NCBI GenBank assembly: GCA_002482505.1
Contig: DLGD01000039.1
Span: forward strand, 1-64,000
Origin: Christensenella sp. UBA7703
GTDB lineage: Bacteria > Bacillota > Clostridia > Christensenellales > CAG-138
Length of the DNA: 64,000 bases
Direction of reading: 5' to 3'
The notes under the pieces are model-generated. The model worked only from the letters and a program-made list of their open reading frames with translations. It was not told the origin of the DNA and did no database searches. Each line of letters begins with the position of its first letter. Within the stretch, counting starts at the first letter, position 1. The translations under genes were made by a program, and so were the position numbers. Below, piece after piece: positions 41,525 through 49,314 of this stretch.

Positions 41525-43132
41525 ATGCAGCAAAACACAACTTTGCCCAACCCAAACAAGGACAATACGCCTTCCGACGAAGACGGTAGCCGGCCGCGCA
41601 GCGGCACACCCCTCACCTCTCCGCTCTCGCTCCAGCAGAGATTTCTCCGCGCGGCAGCGCTGCTGACCACGGCATATCTCTGCGCGGTGTTCCTCGGGCA
41701 TCCGTTGGTATTCAGCAACTACTATTTCAACATAACAGAGACGAAGCAGGCGTTTTTTCTGATCGCGAGTGGGGTCTATCTACTCCTACTGCTCTTCGCG
41801 CGGATCGCGCTGCCGCCGGATTTCGGCGTTGCACGAGAGAAATTTCGGCTGCATCCGGCTGCTGTTGCGCTGTTTGCATTCTTTGCCGTCAGCCTCGTCG
41901 GCGGGCTCCTCAGCCGCTACCCAGGCGAGGTATTCTTCGGCGAAAATAATCGCTATCAAGGACTCCTGACGCTGTTTTGCTATGCCTTCCTCGTCTTTGC
42001 GCTCTCCCGGCGGGAGATCGATTTAAAATGGCCGGAGCGGGCATTCCTGCTTGGCGCATGTATCGTGAGCCTTTTGGGCGTATTGCATCACTATGGAATC
42101 GACCCGCTGGGCTTTACGCAAAATCTTCGTGCAAGCGATCGCGGGCGGTTTCTCTCCACGATCGGGAACGCAGACTTCTACGCGAGCTACATTGTGCTGG
42201 CGTTCTGCGTCTCGCTCGGCTTCTTCCTCCGCGCAAAAACAGTATGGGCGCGCATCCTCTCAGTGTTGGTTCTCGCAATTGTCTCGTTTGGCACGCTGGT
42301 TGCGGGCAGCGACAGCGCCGCGCTCGGCCTGCTTGCCGCGTTTGCGTTTGTGCCGATACTGCTGTTTTCAGATCATGCGTCTCTGCGCCGCCTGCCGCTT
42401 GGCTGGACAATCTTCTTTCTGTGTGCGTTTGTTTTCGGGTTGCTTTCGTCGGTCTGGACGTCTGTAACCTATCTTTCCGCGTTCTTTGCCGCGCTGCGCA
42501 GGCCCTTTGTTTCGCTCGTGCTTGCAGGGGTTTCCCTTGCGCTCTGGCTTACGCTTTGGCGGGTTTCGCCAGAGCGCATCTCGCGCGCAAAGCGCCCGTA
42601 TACGGTCACGCTTTCTTGCGCGCTGCTTGCCGGAGCAATCGCGCTCGTGCTGCTCAACACGCTGCTGCGGGAGCTTCCGCTGGGCCCGCTGGAACGGTAC
42701 GTGCACTTTTCCGAAAGCTGGGGAACCGATCGGGGAAAGATTTGGACGTTCGTGCTGCGCGTCTATGCGCGCCTGCCCTTTGCGCAACAACTCTTCGGCG
42801 CATCCTCCGGCGCGCTGTTTCATGCGGACGCGGTCAGCCCGCTGTTCTCGGACGCGGGGCTGGACACTGCACATAACGAATATCTGCAATACCTTGTCAC
42901 CAACGGCGCGCTTGGGCTGCTGAGCTATCTTGCGACGCTTGGGTTCGCCGTTTGGTCGGGAACCCGCCGCAGCAATTCTGAACCGCTCTATCGCGGGCTG
43001 GCGCTCGCCGTGGTTGCCTACGCGGTGCAGGCCACGGTGAACATCGCCCAACCCATGACCACGCCGCTGTTTATCGTGCTGCTGGGCGTGTTGATCTCCA
43101 GAAGGACGAAAGACAGTGTCCCGACGATTTAA
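41525..43132 (+). CDS. O-antigen ligase/polymerase-like membrane protein
   Basis: A 535-residue protein with about 11-12 membrane helices. The family signature is present: GNADFYASY near residue 215, a large extracytoplasmic loop with SWGTDRGKIWTFVLRVYARL, and the catalytic-loop LDTAHNEYLQYLVTNGALGLL. This is the Wzy_C (WaaL/Wzy) superfamily, which polymerises or ligates surface glycans on lipid carriers. The N-terminal 35 residues are Pro/Ser/Asp-rich and cytoplasmic. No Shine-Dalgarno sequence is evident before the ATG. Substrate unknown. Confidence 0.88.
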   Translation: MQQNTTLPNPNKDNTPSDEDGSRPRSGTPLTSPLSLQQRFLRAAALLTTAYLCAVFLGHPLVFSNYYFNITETKQAFFLIASGVYLLLLLFARIALPPDFGVAREKFRLHPAAVALFAFFAVSLVGGLLSRYPGEVFFGENNRYQGLLTLFCYAFLVFALSRREIDLKWPERAFLLGACIVSLLGVLHHYGIDPLGFTQNLRASDRGRFLSTIGNADFYASYIVLAFCVSLGFFLRAKTVWARILSVLVLAIVSFGTLVAGSDSAALGLLAAFAFVPILLFSDHASLRRLPLGWTIFFLCAFVFGLLSSVWTSVTYLSAFFAALRRPFVSLVLAGVSLALWLTLWRVSPERISRAKRPYTVTLSCALLAGAIALVLLNTLLRELPLGPLERYVHFSESWGTDRGKIWTFVLRVYARLPFAQQLFGASSGALFHADAVSPLFSDAGLDTAHNEYLQYLVTNGALGLLSYLATLGFAVWSGTRRSNSEPLYRGLALAVVAYAVQATVNIAQPMTTPLFIVLLGVLISRRTKDSVPTI

Positions 43133-43259
43133 GTCAATTCTTTTTCGCGCAAGAAACATGGCTCTTCTATTGCGATAGGATAGTGTGATAGTTGCAACAG
43201 CATTCTGTGTTACAATAACCGTTACGATTACAAATTATCAGAGAAACCGGAGGACCATC

Positions 43260-43727
43260 ATGAACAATTTCGACGAAGCAATGCGCGTACTGGAAGAAAA
43301 ATTCGGCAATCAGGACGCGTTGATCTCTCTCTCCACGATTGCGCAGTCTCCCAACGCAGACGGCAGTCCGGTGCCCGCCGCCCGCATTGTCAACGTGTTT
43401 TATGAAGACGGCTGCTTTTATTCCGTTACGAATGCGGCCTCGACAAAAATGCAGCAGATCGCGAAAAACCCAGAAGTTGCCGTTTGCTTCATCGTGGAAA
43501 GCTTCACCGCCAGCGGTATTGGCGAGAATCTCGGCTGGGTCTGCGACGAGAAGAACGCGGAACTCATGGCCAAGATCCGCCCGATTTTCGCCGGATGGTA
43601 TGACGAAGCCAACAACGACGAAGACACGAACACCGTTCTTCTGCGCATCCGGCTGACCAAGTGCGTTTGGAACGACGCGCACGCCGGCATCCGCAACGAG
43701 ATCGACTTCATAAATAAAATTGCATAA
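43260..43727 (+). CDS. Pyridoxamine 5'-phosphate oxidase-like flavoprotein
   Basis: A 155-residue protein of the split-barrel FMN-binding fold: ARIVNVFYEDGCFYSVTNAASTK and AKNPEVAVCF are the usual strand and phosphate-binding segments. Clostridial members are annotated as pyridoxamine 5'-phosphate oxidase family but rarely have that activity. CGGAGG upstream fixes the ATG at 43260; the frame is open 25 codons earlier. An extended -10 (TGTTACAAT) lies about 45 bases before the start. It ends at a strong terminator. Confidence 0.85.
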   Translation: MNNFDEAMRVLEEKFGNQDALISLSTIAQSPNADGSPVPAARIVNVFYEDGCFYSVTNAASTKMQQIAKNPEVAVCFIVESFTASGIGENLGWVCDEKNAELMAKIRPIFAGWYDEANNDEDTNTVLLRIRLTKCVWNDAHAGIRNEIDFINKIA

Positions 43728-43788
43728 GTGATTCGTTTCTCGTGATGGGAAGAACCCGTTTCATCGCGCTACTATTGTTTCAAGCAGC

Positions 43789-43824
43789 AAACAGCACCCC
43801 GCTTCATCAACGGGGTGCTGTTTT
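43789..43824 (+). terminator. Strong terminator between convergent genes
   Basis: AAACAGCACCCCG (43789-43801) pairs with CGGGGTGCTGTTT (43811-43823). Confidence 0.92.
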
Positions 43825-43842
43825 ATCGCACTCGCGTACTTC

Positions 43843-44358
43843 TTATACTTCGTATGCCGCGAGAACCTCGCCGACATAAAGCACATGCGAGTCGCCGTCC
43901 GGCAGCGCCTGATTATCCCCGTAATACTTCGCGCGAAAATCGGGGTCCAGCGTGTCCAGATCGAGAAGCTGCTTTTGCACGATACGGCATTCTATCACGA
44001 TACCGCAGCCGGCAACCGCTTCCGCCCCGCCTGCGCGCGGCGCAAGGCGCTTCAGCCCTGCTTCTTTTTCCTTGTCGAAATCCCGCCCGGAACGCGCGCC
44101 GCAAAAGGCAATCTCCTTGCCCATCTCCTTTGCGCGCGGAAAGCTGACGGTAAACACCTCCGCCTGCTCCATGAGCGAATGCGTATAGCGGCTCTTTCGC
44201 ACCATCACCGTGACGACAGGGCGCGCCCAGACCACGCCAAACTGCGCCCAGCCGATGGTCATAGGGTTCCAAACCGCACCGCCCGCGGTTAAAAACGCAC
44301 CGCGCGGAAGCTGCTCTGTCGCCTGCGGCAATAACGCAGAAAATGCCTTGACATCCAT
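43843..44358 (-). CDS. Flavin reductase domain protein
   Basis: A 171-residue FMN-binding split-barrel protein. It contains NPMTIGWAQFGVVWARPVV, VRKSRYTHSLMEQAEVFTV and FCGARSGRDFDKEKEAGL, the pattern of the flavin reductase-like/DIM6-NTAB family. It reduces flavin or uses it to reduce a small substrate; the target is unknown. GGAGGGG precedes the ATG at 44356-44358. It is the last gene of a leftward operon starting with the zinc-ribbon membrane protein. Confidence 0.87.
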   Translation of the reverse strand: MDVKAFSALLPQATEQLPRGAFLTAGGAVWNPMTIGWAQFGVVWARPVVTVMVRKSRYTHSLMEQAEVFTVSFPRAKEMGKEIAFCGARSGRDFDKEKEAGLKRLAPRAGGAEAVAGCGIVIECRIVQKQLLDLDTLDPDFRAKYYGDNQALPDGDSHVLYVGEVLAAYEV

Positions 44359-44381
44359 GTGTATCCCCTCCTGATGCAATC

Positions 44382-44684
44382 TCAATCGTCGCCGAAGATA
44401 TAGTCGATTTTTTTGTCCTTCTTTTTTTCAGGAAAGATTTCAAGTTCGAAGCGATCAAACGGAACGCTCTCGATGAAATCTGCCTGCGTGAACCACGTAC
44501 GGTTGAAGCGCGCAAGCTCCTCAACGTGCTTCTTCAGCAGCACCGGACAGGCGAGGTCCAGCGGCTTTGCGAGTTCCGCAATCAACCGCGCCCAACCCTC
44601 TGCATCCAAAGGCCGCGCGGGAAATTCCCGCACGGCCTCCTGCATGATCTTATGGTGTTTGAGTACCTTTGCCCAAATTCTCAC
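44382..44684 (-). CDS. Conserved hypothetical protein (RIWAKVLK type)
   Basis: A 100-residue soluble protein. The likely start is GTG at 44682-44684, two bases after the upstream stop codon, giving MRIWAKVLKHHKI. The C-terminal half has CPVLLKKHVEELARFNRTWF and a final VPFDRFELEI. I have seen this pattern in uncharacterised clostridial proteins but know no function. The frame is open eight codons earlier at a TTG. It lies between the zinc-ribbon gene and the flavin reductase gene, with tight spacing on both sides. Confidence 0.7.
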   Translation of the reverse strand: MRIWAKVLKHHKIMQEAVREFPARPLDAEGWARLIAELAKPLDLACPVLLKKHVEELARFNRTWFTQADFIESVPFDRFELEIFPEKKKDKKIDYIFGDD

Positions 44685-44686
44685 GT

Positions 44687-46879
44687 TTACTTGTTCCAGA
44701 CGAACCAACCCCAGAGGACCGGAGTGGCTCCATCGGTGTAGAGGCCCTTGAGCGTACCCGCAATCTGCTTCTTCTCCTTGATGTCGGAGGAGTTGATCGT
44801 GGACTTCGCGCTGCGGTTGTAAACGATCACTTCCACCCCTTCCGAAATCTGTACGCGGAAGATGGTATACGGTTCGCTGGCGATAATCTCCGTGATTCTG
44901 CCGGTGACGACAAAGTCTCCGCTCGTGGTCGTACCCGCTTTGATCTTATCCATATTCTTGGAAATATCGGCAGCGCCTTTCTTGAACGCGCTGGAGGAGA
45001 CCGACGGCGGACGCTCCACAATCGTGGTTGCCGTGCCATCATAGTAGCCCTGAAGCTTGCCGACGAGGTTGACATCAAAACCGCCAACCTTCGCGATGGT
45101 CGCCACCATGGAGAACGTGCCCGTCTCCGTCACGGTCGCTTCGCCGAAGGTGACATCGGGGGACGTGCTGGTCGCGGTGATCACAGCGCCGGGCGTGCAG
45201 GTGCCGGTAATGGTCACGCTGCCCGTGTCGGAAGAGAGGCTCTTGAGATCGTTGCCGATCGTAAACGACATGGTCTGCATCACATACGGCTGAACCGTGA
45301 TGACCTGTCTTGCGGTGACGCAATTCTTTTTGCGCGCCTCGATCACGATGGTCTCCGTGCTGCCCGTAGTCGCCGCACCTTCGGCGGTTCCGGTTTCATC
45401 GGTCACGGGTTCTTCGGTTGCCTCGGTGGTTGCCTCCGGCGAGGTGCTTACCTCGGGCGACGTGCTCACAGCGGGCGACGTGCTCGCGGCGGGATCCGGT
45501 GTGGCCGAAGGATCGAGCGTTGCTTCCGGCGAACTTGTCGGCAGAGCAGCGGAAACGGTCTGTTTGGGTGTATAGCTCGCGGTGAAGAGGCCGGTGCTGT
45601 CCACATAGACCTGTTGGTCGTTGACAAACACGGCAATCTCGCCGTCGTAGTTGTTCACCTGCCCGATGATGGCAATCGGGCTGTTGTCAAACGTTGCGTT
45701 GACACTATCGCCCACGGGCTCCGTGACGCTCATGGAGAGCGCAGGCACGGTGACCGTAATCGGCGGCACGGCGACCTGCATGGTCTGCCCGTCCGGCGAG
45801 ATCGCCTGAATGTTCGGCTGGAGGGTCAGCGTTTCGCTGTCCACCGGCGCGTTGGGCATGAACACATCGCGCACAATATGGATCTTTACGCGGTTGTTAG
45901 CGGGAACCTTTACGGTGTCCTGCGTCAGCGTCGCGTCCGTGATCACGCGGATTGTGCTGCCCGTTGGGGCGGCGATATCGATGTCATACCAAACATCGTT
46001 TGTGGTCGGGTCGGTCGACTCCGTGATGGTCGCGGTGTACATCTGGCTTTCGGGATCGATGGTCGCGGAAGGATCGTCCGCGTTCACGTCGTCCGAATTG
46101 CCTTTGTTGAAGATCGTACCGATGGAGGCAAACATCTTGCCCACGTCGCCATCGAAGTTCTTCTTTGCGATATACATGCCGAACACCGCGATGAGCGCCA
46201 GCAGCAGCGCGATCAAGCCCCAGAAGAGGATCGTCGTACCCTTGCCGCGCTTTTGCGGCATTTCGTCGTCATATTCTTCGTCGTATTCTTCTTCGTCTTC
46301 CTCGTCATATTCGTCGAGGTCGTCGTTTCCACGGCGCGCGAGTTTGGCGGGACGCTTGGCAGCCTTTGCGGGCTTATAGTCGTCCTCATCCTCGTCGTCA
46401 TAGTCGTCTTCGTCATCGTAATCGGCTGCGGCATAGGTTGCGCGCGGCGCCTGCGCAGGCGCGGGCTTTACTGCGGGGCGCGCGGAAACGGGCGCGCTTG
46501 CAGCGGGGGCTTCCCCGGCGAGACGCTGACCGCAATAGGCGCAAAACGGCGCATCCGAAACAACCGGCTTGCCGCAATGCGGGCAGGTCGGCGCGGGAGC
46601 GCTTGCCGCGGCGCGCGGCGGAATGGTGGGACGAAACGCGCTGGTGGGCGCGGGCGCGTCGCCGGAAGCCGAGCTGGCGGTTTTTTCGGGTGCGCCTGCA
46701 TATGCGCTCTTCGGCCAAGCCGGCGGCTTGACAAAATCGCGCGAGGGTCTTCCTTCGTCGCCAGTGGTTACCTGCTCCACGCTGTTGGCAGCCGTATCGT
46801 CATCGCGAAGCTTCGCACCGCACTCCTTGCAGACGCTCAGATTCTCGGCATTATACGAGCCGCATTCTTTGCATACCAT
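44687..46879 (-). CDS. Large zinc-ribbon membrane protein with acidic cytoplasmic segment
   Basis: A 730-residue protein. Two zinc ribbons lie in the first 120 residues (CKECGSYNAENLSVCKECG and CPHCGKPVVSDAPFCAYCG), joined by Ala/Pro-rich spacers. An unusual polyampholyte stretch follows (Asp/Glu/Tyr-rich blocks around KRPAKLARR, about residues 150-210). One membrane helix (LFWGLIALLLALIAVFGMYI) then leads to an extracytoplasmic part with beta-rich repeats, a Ser/Thr/Pro linker (SPAVSTSPEVSTSPEA) and a C-terminal OB-like domain. Function unknown. GGAGG lies 9 bases before the ATG, and promoter 46948-46976 drives a three-gene operon. Confidence 0.82.
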   Translation of the reverse strand: MVCKECGSYNAENLSVCKECGAKLRDDDTAANSVEQVTTGDEGRPSRDFVKPPAWPKSAYAGAPEKTASSASGDAPAPTSAFRPTIPPRAAASAPAPTCPHCGKPVVSDAPFCAYCGQRLAGEAPAASAPVSARPAVKPAPAQAPRATYAAADYDDEDDYDDEDEDDYKPAKAAKRPAKLARRGNDDLDEYDEEDEEEYDEEYDDEMPQKRGKGTTILFWGLIALLLALIAVFGMYIAKKNFDGDVGKMFASIGTIFNKGNSDDVNADDPSATIDPESQMYTATITESTDPTTNDVWYDIDIAAPTGSTIRVITDATLTQDTVKVPANNRVKIHIVRDVFMPNAPVDSETLTLQPNIQAISPDGQTMQVAVPPITVTVPALSMSVTEPVGDSVNATFDNSPIAIIGQVNNYDGEIAVFVNDQQVYVDSTGLFTASYTPKQTVSAALPTSSPEATLDPSATPDPAASTSPAVSTSPEVSTSPEATTEATEEPVTDETGTAEGAATTGSTETIVIEARKKNCVTARQVITVQPYVMQTMSFTIGNDLKSLSSDTGSVTITGTCTPGAVITATSTSPDVTFGEATVTETGTFSMVATIAKVGGFDVNLVGKLQGYYDGTATTIVERPPSVSSSAFKKGAADISKNMDKIKAGTTTSGDFVVTGRITEIIASEPYTIFRVQISEGVEVIVYNRSAKSTINSSDIKEKKQIAGTLKGLYTDGATPVLWGWFVWNK

Positions 46880-46947
46880 CTATCCACTTCCTCCGTTCTG
46901 AAGCGAGAAAATTCTCAACCGTATAGTCCAACCAATATAACGCAACT

Positions 46948-46976
46948 ATTATACAACCCGCATATGGACTGTGCAA
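46948..46976 (-). promoter_or_regulatory. Promoter for the zinc-ribbon operon
   Basis: On the minus strand TTGCAC (46971-46976) and TATAAT (46948-46953) are spaced by 17 bases. Confidence 0.72.
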
Positions 46977-47065
46977 AGAACATTTCGTGAACTTTTCGGT
47001 AAATTCGTCGCTTTTCGTAACAGGTGGTTCGGAAAGCACCGTATGCAGCCTCCGATATTTTCTGC

Positions 47066-47095
47066 TTGACAATATATCTTATACCATTCTATACT
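47066..47095 (+). promoter_or_regulatory. Promoter of the T-box leader
   Basis: Consensus TTGACA (47066-47071) and TATACT (47090-47095) are spaced by 18 bases, about 75 bases before Stem I of the T-box. Confidence 0.75.
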
Positions 47096-47171
47096 TCTGG
47101 TTAATCGGATTGGTGGACGACATTTGCCCATCCAAAGCCGGGATTTGGTTTAACCAAACAAACACAAAGGC

Positions 47172-47498
47172 TATGACTGCGAAGAAGTAACGGTAAGCAG
47201 CGGGTTAATCCCCGCTCCAACGAACCCGTAAGAGAGCTGCCGGTTGGTGCAAGGCAGACGGGAACGCCCGCGAATACACGCAAACAGCCGCCGCCTGAAC
47301 GGGCATGCCAGTTTTTTATTTGGCAGCTTGAGTAGGGATGTGCCGGGATTCCTCCCGTTATCAAAGGCAGGGTATCGACAAAGCCCGTTTTCGCTTTGTC
47401 CGCACCCGCAAAGGCCGCGTCCCGCGAGGGCACGGCAAACCGAGGTGGTACCGCGAATACTCATTCGCCCTCTTGCAGCAGCAGGAGGGCGTTTTTTT
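47172..47498 (+). ncRNA. T-box riboswitch, tyrosine specifier (UAC)
   Basis: A full T-box leader. AGTA (about 47188) forms one side of the specifier loop. AGAGAGCTGCCGGTTGGTG (about 47232-47249) is the Stem I distal region. GAA-TAC-A (47272-47278) gives UAC, a Tyr codon, right after the conserved GAA. The T-box itself is GAGGTGGTACCGCG (47442-47455). Its UGGU pairs with an ACCA tRNA end, as in tRNA-Tyr (discriminator A), and does not fit bacterial tRNA-Trp (discriminator G). The terminator CGCCCTC...GAGGGCG with seven T is at 47466-47498. Confidence 0.92.
47466..47498 (+). terminator. Regulated terminator of the T-box
   Basis: CGCCCTC (47466-47472) pairs with GAGGGCG (47485-47491), followed by TTTTTTT. 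It competes with the antiterminator formed by the T-box sequence. Confidence 0.9.
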
Positions 47499-47568
47499 AC
47501 TCTTTTTTTGATCTGTTTTGTGTGTATGCAGAAAAATTTTAAATAACCAAATGGAGGAAATCGTTACA

Positions 47569-49017
47569 ATGAGCGAAGTAAAACTGTTTTCGGGAGAAAA
47601 GCTCCCGCTCGAGATGCACAAAGTGCGCGTAGTGCAAAAGCTGAACCTGCTGCCCGTGGAGTCGCGGCAAAAAGCGATGGCGGCGGCAGGCAACAACACG
47701 TTTCTGCTGCGAAACGAGGATGTCTTTTTAGACATGCTGACCGACAGCGGCGTCAACGCGATGAGCGATCAGGCCGTTGCCGCGATGATGGTCGCGGACG
47801 ACAGCTACGCCGGCAGCGCGACATACTACCGCCTGGAAAGCAAGATTTGCGAGCTGTTTGGCACGCAATATTTCCTCCCCGCGCACCAGGGGCGCGCCTG
47901 CGAGAGCATCCTTGCCGAAACATTCGTCAAACCGGGCAATGTGGTGCCGATGAACTTCCACTTCACCACCGCAAAAGCGCACATCACACGCGTTGGCGGA
48001 CGGGTGGAGGAGCTGGTTTCGGACGCGGGGCTCATACCGGAGAGCGACCTGCCGTTCAAAGGGAATATCGACCTCGACAAGCTCCGCGAATGCATCGCGC
48101 GAAACGGAAGCGAGAACATCGCGTTTGTCCGCATTGAGGCGGGCACGAACCTGATCGGCGGGCAACCGGTCTCGCTGGAGAACATGACGCAAACCGCGCA
48201 AATCGCACGTGAAAACGGCATCCCCGTCGTGCTGGACGCGAGCCTCCTGCAGGACAACCTGCACTTCATCAAAACCCGCGAAGCCGCCTGCAAGGGCATG
48301 ACCATCCGCGAGATCACGCGCGCGGTCTGCGCCAACGCAGACATCATTTATTTCTCCGCCCGCAAACTCGGCTTTGCGCGCGGCGGCGGCATCGCGATGA
48401 ACAACCGCGAGTACTACGAGCGCATGAAAGGCTTGATTCCGTTGTTCGAAGGGTTCTTGACCTATGGCGGTATGAGCGTGCGCGAGATGGAAGCGATGAC
48501 GGTCGGCCTTGAAGAAACCATGGACGAAACCGTGATTTCACAAGGCCCGCAGTTCATCGAATTCATGGCGACGGAGCTGCAAAAGCGCGGTGTACCCGTG
48601 GTTACCCCTGCGGGCGGTCTCGGCTGTCACATCAACGCGCGGAAATTTCTCTCGCATGTGGACGCCCATGAATACCCAGCGGCAGCGTTGGCATCGGCGG
48701 TCTACATCGCCGGCGGTGTGCGCGGTATGGAGCGCGAGACCCTCTCTGAGCAGCGCGAACCGGACGGCACAGAGCCCATTGCAAGCATGGAACTGCTGCG
48801 TCTTGCGCTGCCGCGCCGCGTCTTCACGATGAGCCAGGTGCTCTACGCGGTTGACCGCATCGGTTGGCTCTATGAAAACCGCCACCTCATCGGCGGGTTG
48901 AACTTCGTGGAAGAACCCGCAACCCTTCGCTTCTTCTTCGGACGGCTGGAGCCAATCGGAGACTGGCAGGAACAGCTCGTCGCTAAATTCCGCAAAGATA
49001 TCGGGGATAGTTTGTAA
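47569..49017 (+). CDS. tpl: Tyrosine phenol-lyase-like beta-eliminating lyase
   Basis: A PLP enzyme of the tryptophanase/tyrosine phenol-lyase family; TPL reversibly splits tyrosine to phenol, pyruvate and ammonia. The 482-residue protein has AGNNTFLLRNEDVFLDMLTD, NAMSD, THQGR-like AHQGRACE, NLIGGQPVS and the PLP lysine in FSARKLGFARGGG. VRGMERE near residue 400 has Arg where TPL has Arg381, the residue contacting the phenol ring hydroxyl; tryptophanase has a hydrophobic residue there. This and the Tyr T-box favour TPL over tryptophanase. GGAGG lies 11 bases before the ATG at 47569. It ends at a terminator. Confidence 0.85.
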   Translation: MSEVKLFSGEKLPLEMHKVRVVQKLNLLPVESRQKAMAAAGNNTFLLRNEDVFLDMLTDSGVNAMSDQAVAAMMVADDSYAGSATYYRLESKICELFGTQYFLPAHQGRACESILAETFVKPGNVVPMNFHFTTAKAHITRVGGRVEELVSDAGLIPESDLPFKGNIDLDKLRECIARNGSENIAFVRIEAGTNLIGGQPVSLENMTQTAQIARENGIPVVLDASLLQDNLHFIKTREAACKGMTIREITRAVCANADIIYFSARKLGFARGGGIAMNNREYYERMKGLIPLFEGFLTYGGMSVREMEAMTVGLEETMDETVISQGPQFIEFMATELQKRGVPVVTPAGGLGCHINARKFLSHVDAHEYPAAALASAVYIAGGVRGMERETLSEQREPDGTEPIASMELLRLALPRRVFTMSQVLYAVDRIGWLYENRHLIGGLNFVEEPATLRFFFGRLEPIGDWQEQLVAKFRKDIGDSL

Positions 49018-49038
49018 GAAAGAACTCTCTCCTTTCCG

Positions 49039-49080
49039 AAGCACCCCCGATGAAGGCACCTCCTAACGTGGGTGCTTTTT
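49039..49080 (+). terminator. Terminator after tpl
   Basis: AAGCACCC (49039-49046) pairs with GGGTGCTT (49069-49076 region), followed by T-run. Confidence 0.8.
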
Positions 49081-49111
49081 CGCGCATTTGTTGAGGAGTG
49101 GTTATTCGAGG

Positions 49112-49247
49112 CGCGGGCGGATGCTATACGCCCCTACAGGCGGCTTGAACCGATCCTCAAAACAAGCGTAGTGGAAAATTCTTTTTTTTCACAGACTTAC
49201 CCGCCGAACCGCGCGGGTTCTGTAGGGGCGGATAGCATCCGCCCGCG
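49112..49247. repeat. Inverted-repeat element, possible MITE
   Basis: Arms of 28 bases at 49112-49139 and 49220-49247 are reverse complements with one mismatch; each contains GGCGGATGCTAT and CCCCTACAG in one orientation. The 80-base interior has no ORF and includes a small GAACCGCGCGGGTTC palindrome. The element lies between two terminators. TATTCG occurs on both sides (49103-49108, 49260-49265) but at unequal distances, so a target duplication is doubtful. Confidence 0.7.
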
Positions 49248-49268
49248 TTCTCTGCACCCTATTCGCGC

Positions 49269-49297
49269 AAAAAAGCTCCCCGTTTCCGAGGAGCTTT
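49269..49297 (-). terminator. Terminator of lysC
   Basis: On the minus strand AAAGCTCC (49297-49290) pairs with GGAGCTTT (49279-49272), followed by a U-run. Confidence 0.85.
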
Positions 49298-49314
49298 CGA
49301 TGTGTGAGTTGTGT

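Noticed and set aside
44669..46990. 773-codon open frame on the plus strand
   Set aside because: It is antisense to the zinc-ribbon membrane protein gene. The Arg/Gly-rich translation comes from reversed Ser/Thr/Ala codons, and there is no ribosome binding site.
47518..49017. Tryptophanase as the name for the T-box-controlled lyase
   Set aside because: The Arg in VRGMERE at the TPL Arg381 position, the UAC specifier and the UGGU bulge (A73 tRNA) fit tyrosine better; tryptophanase cannot be fully excluded.
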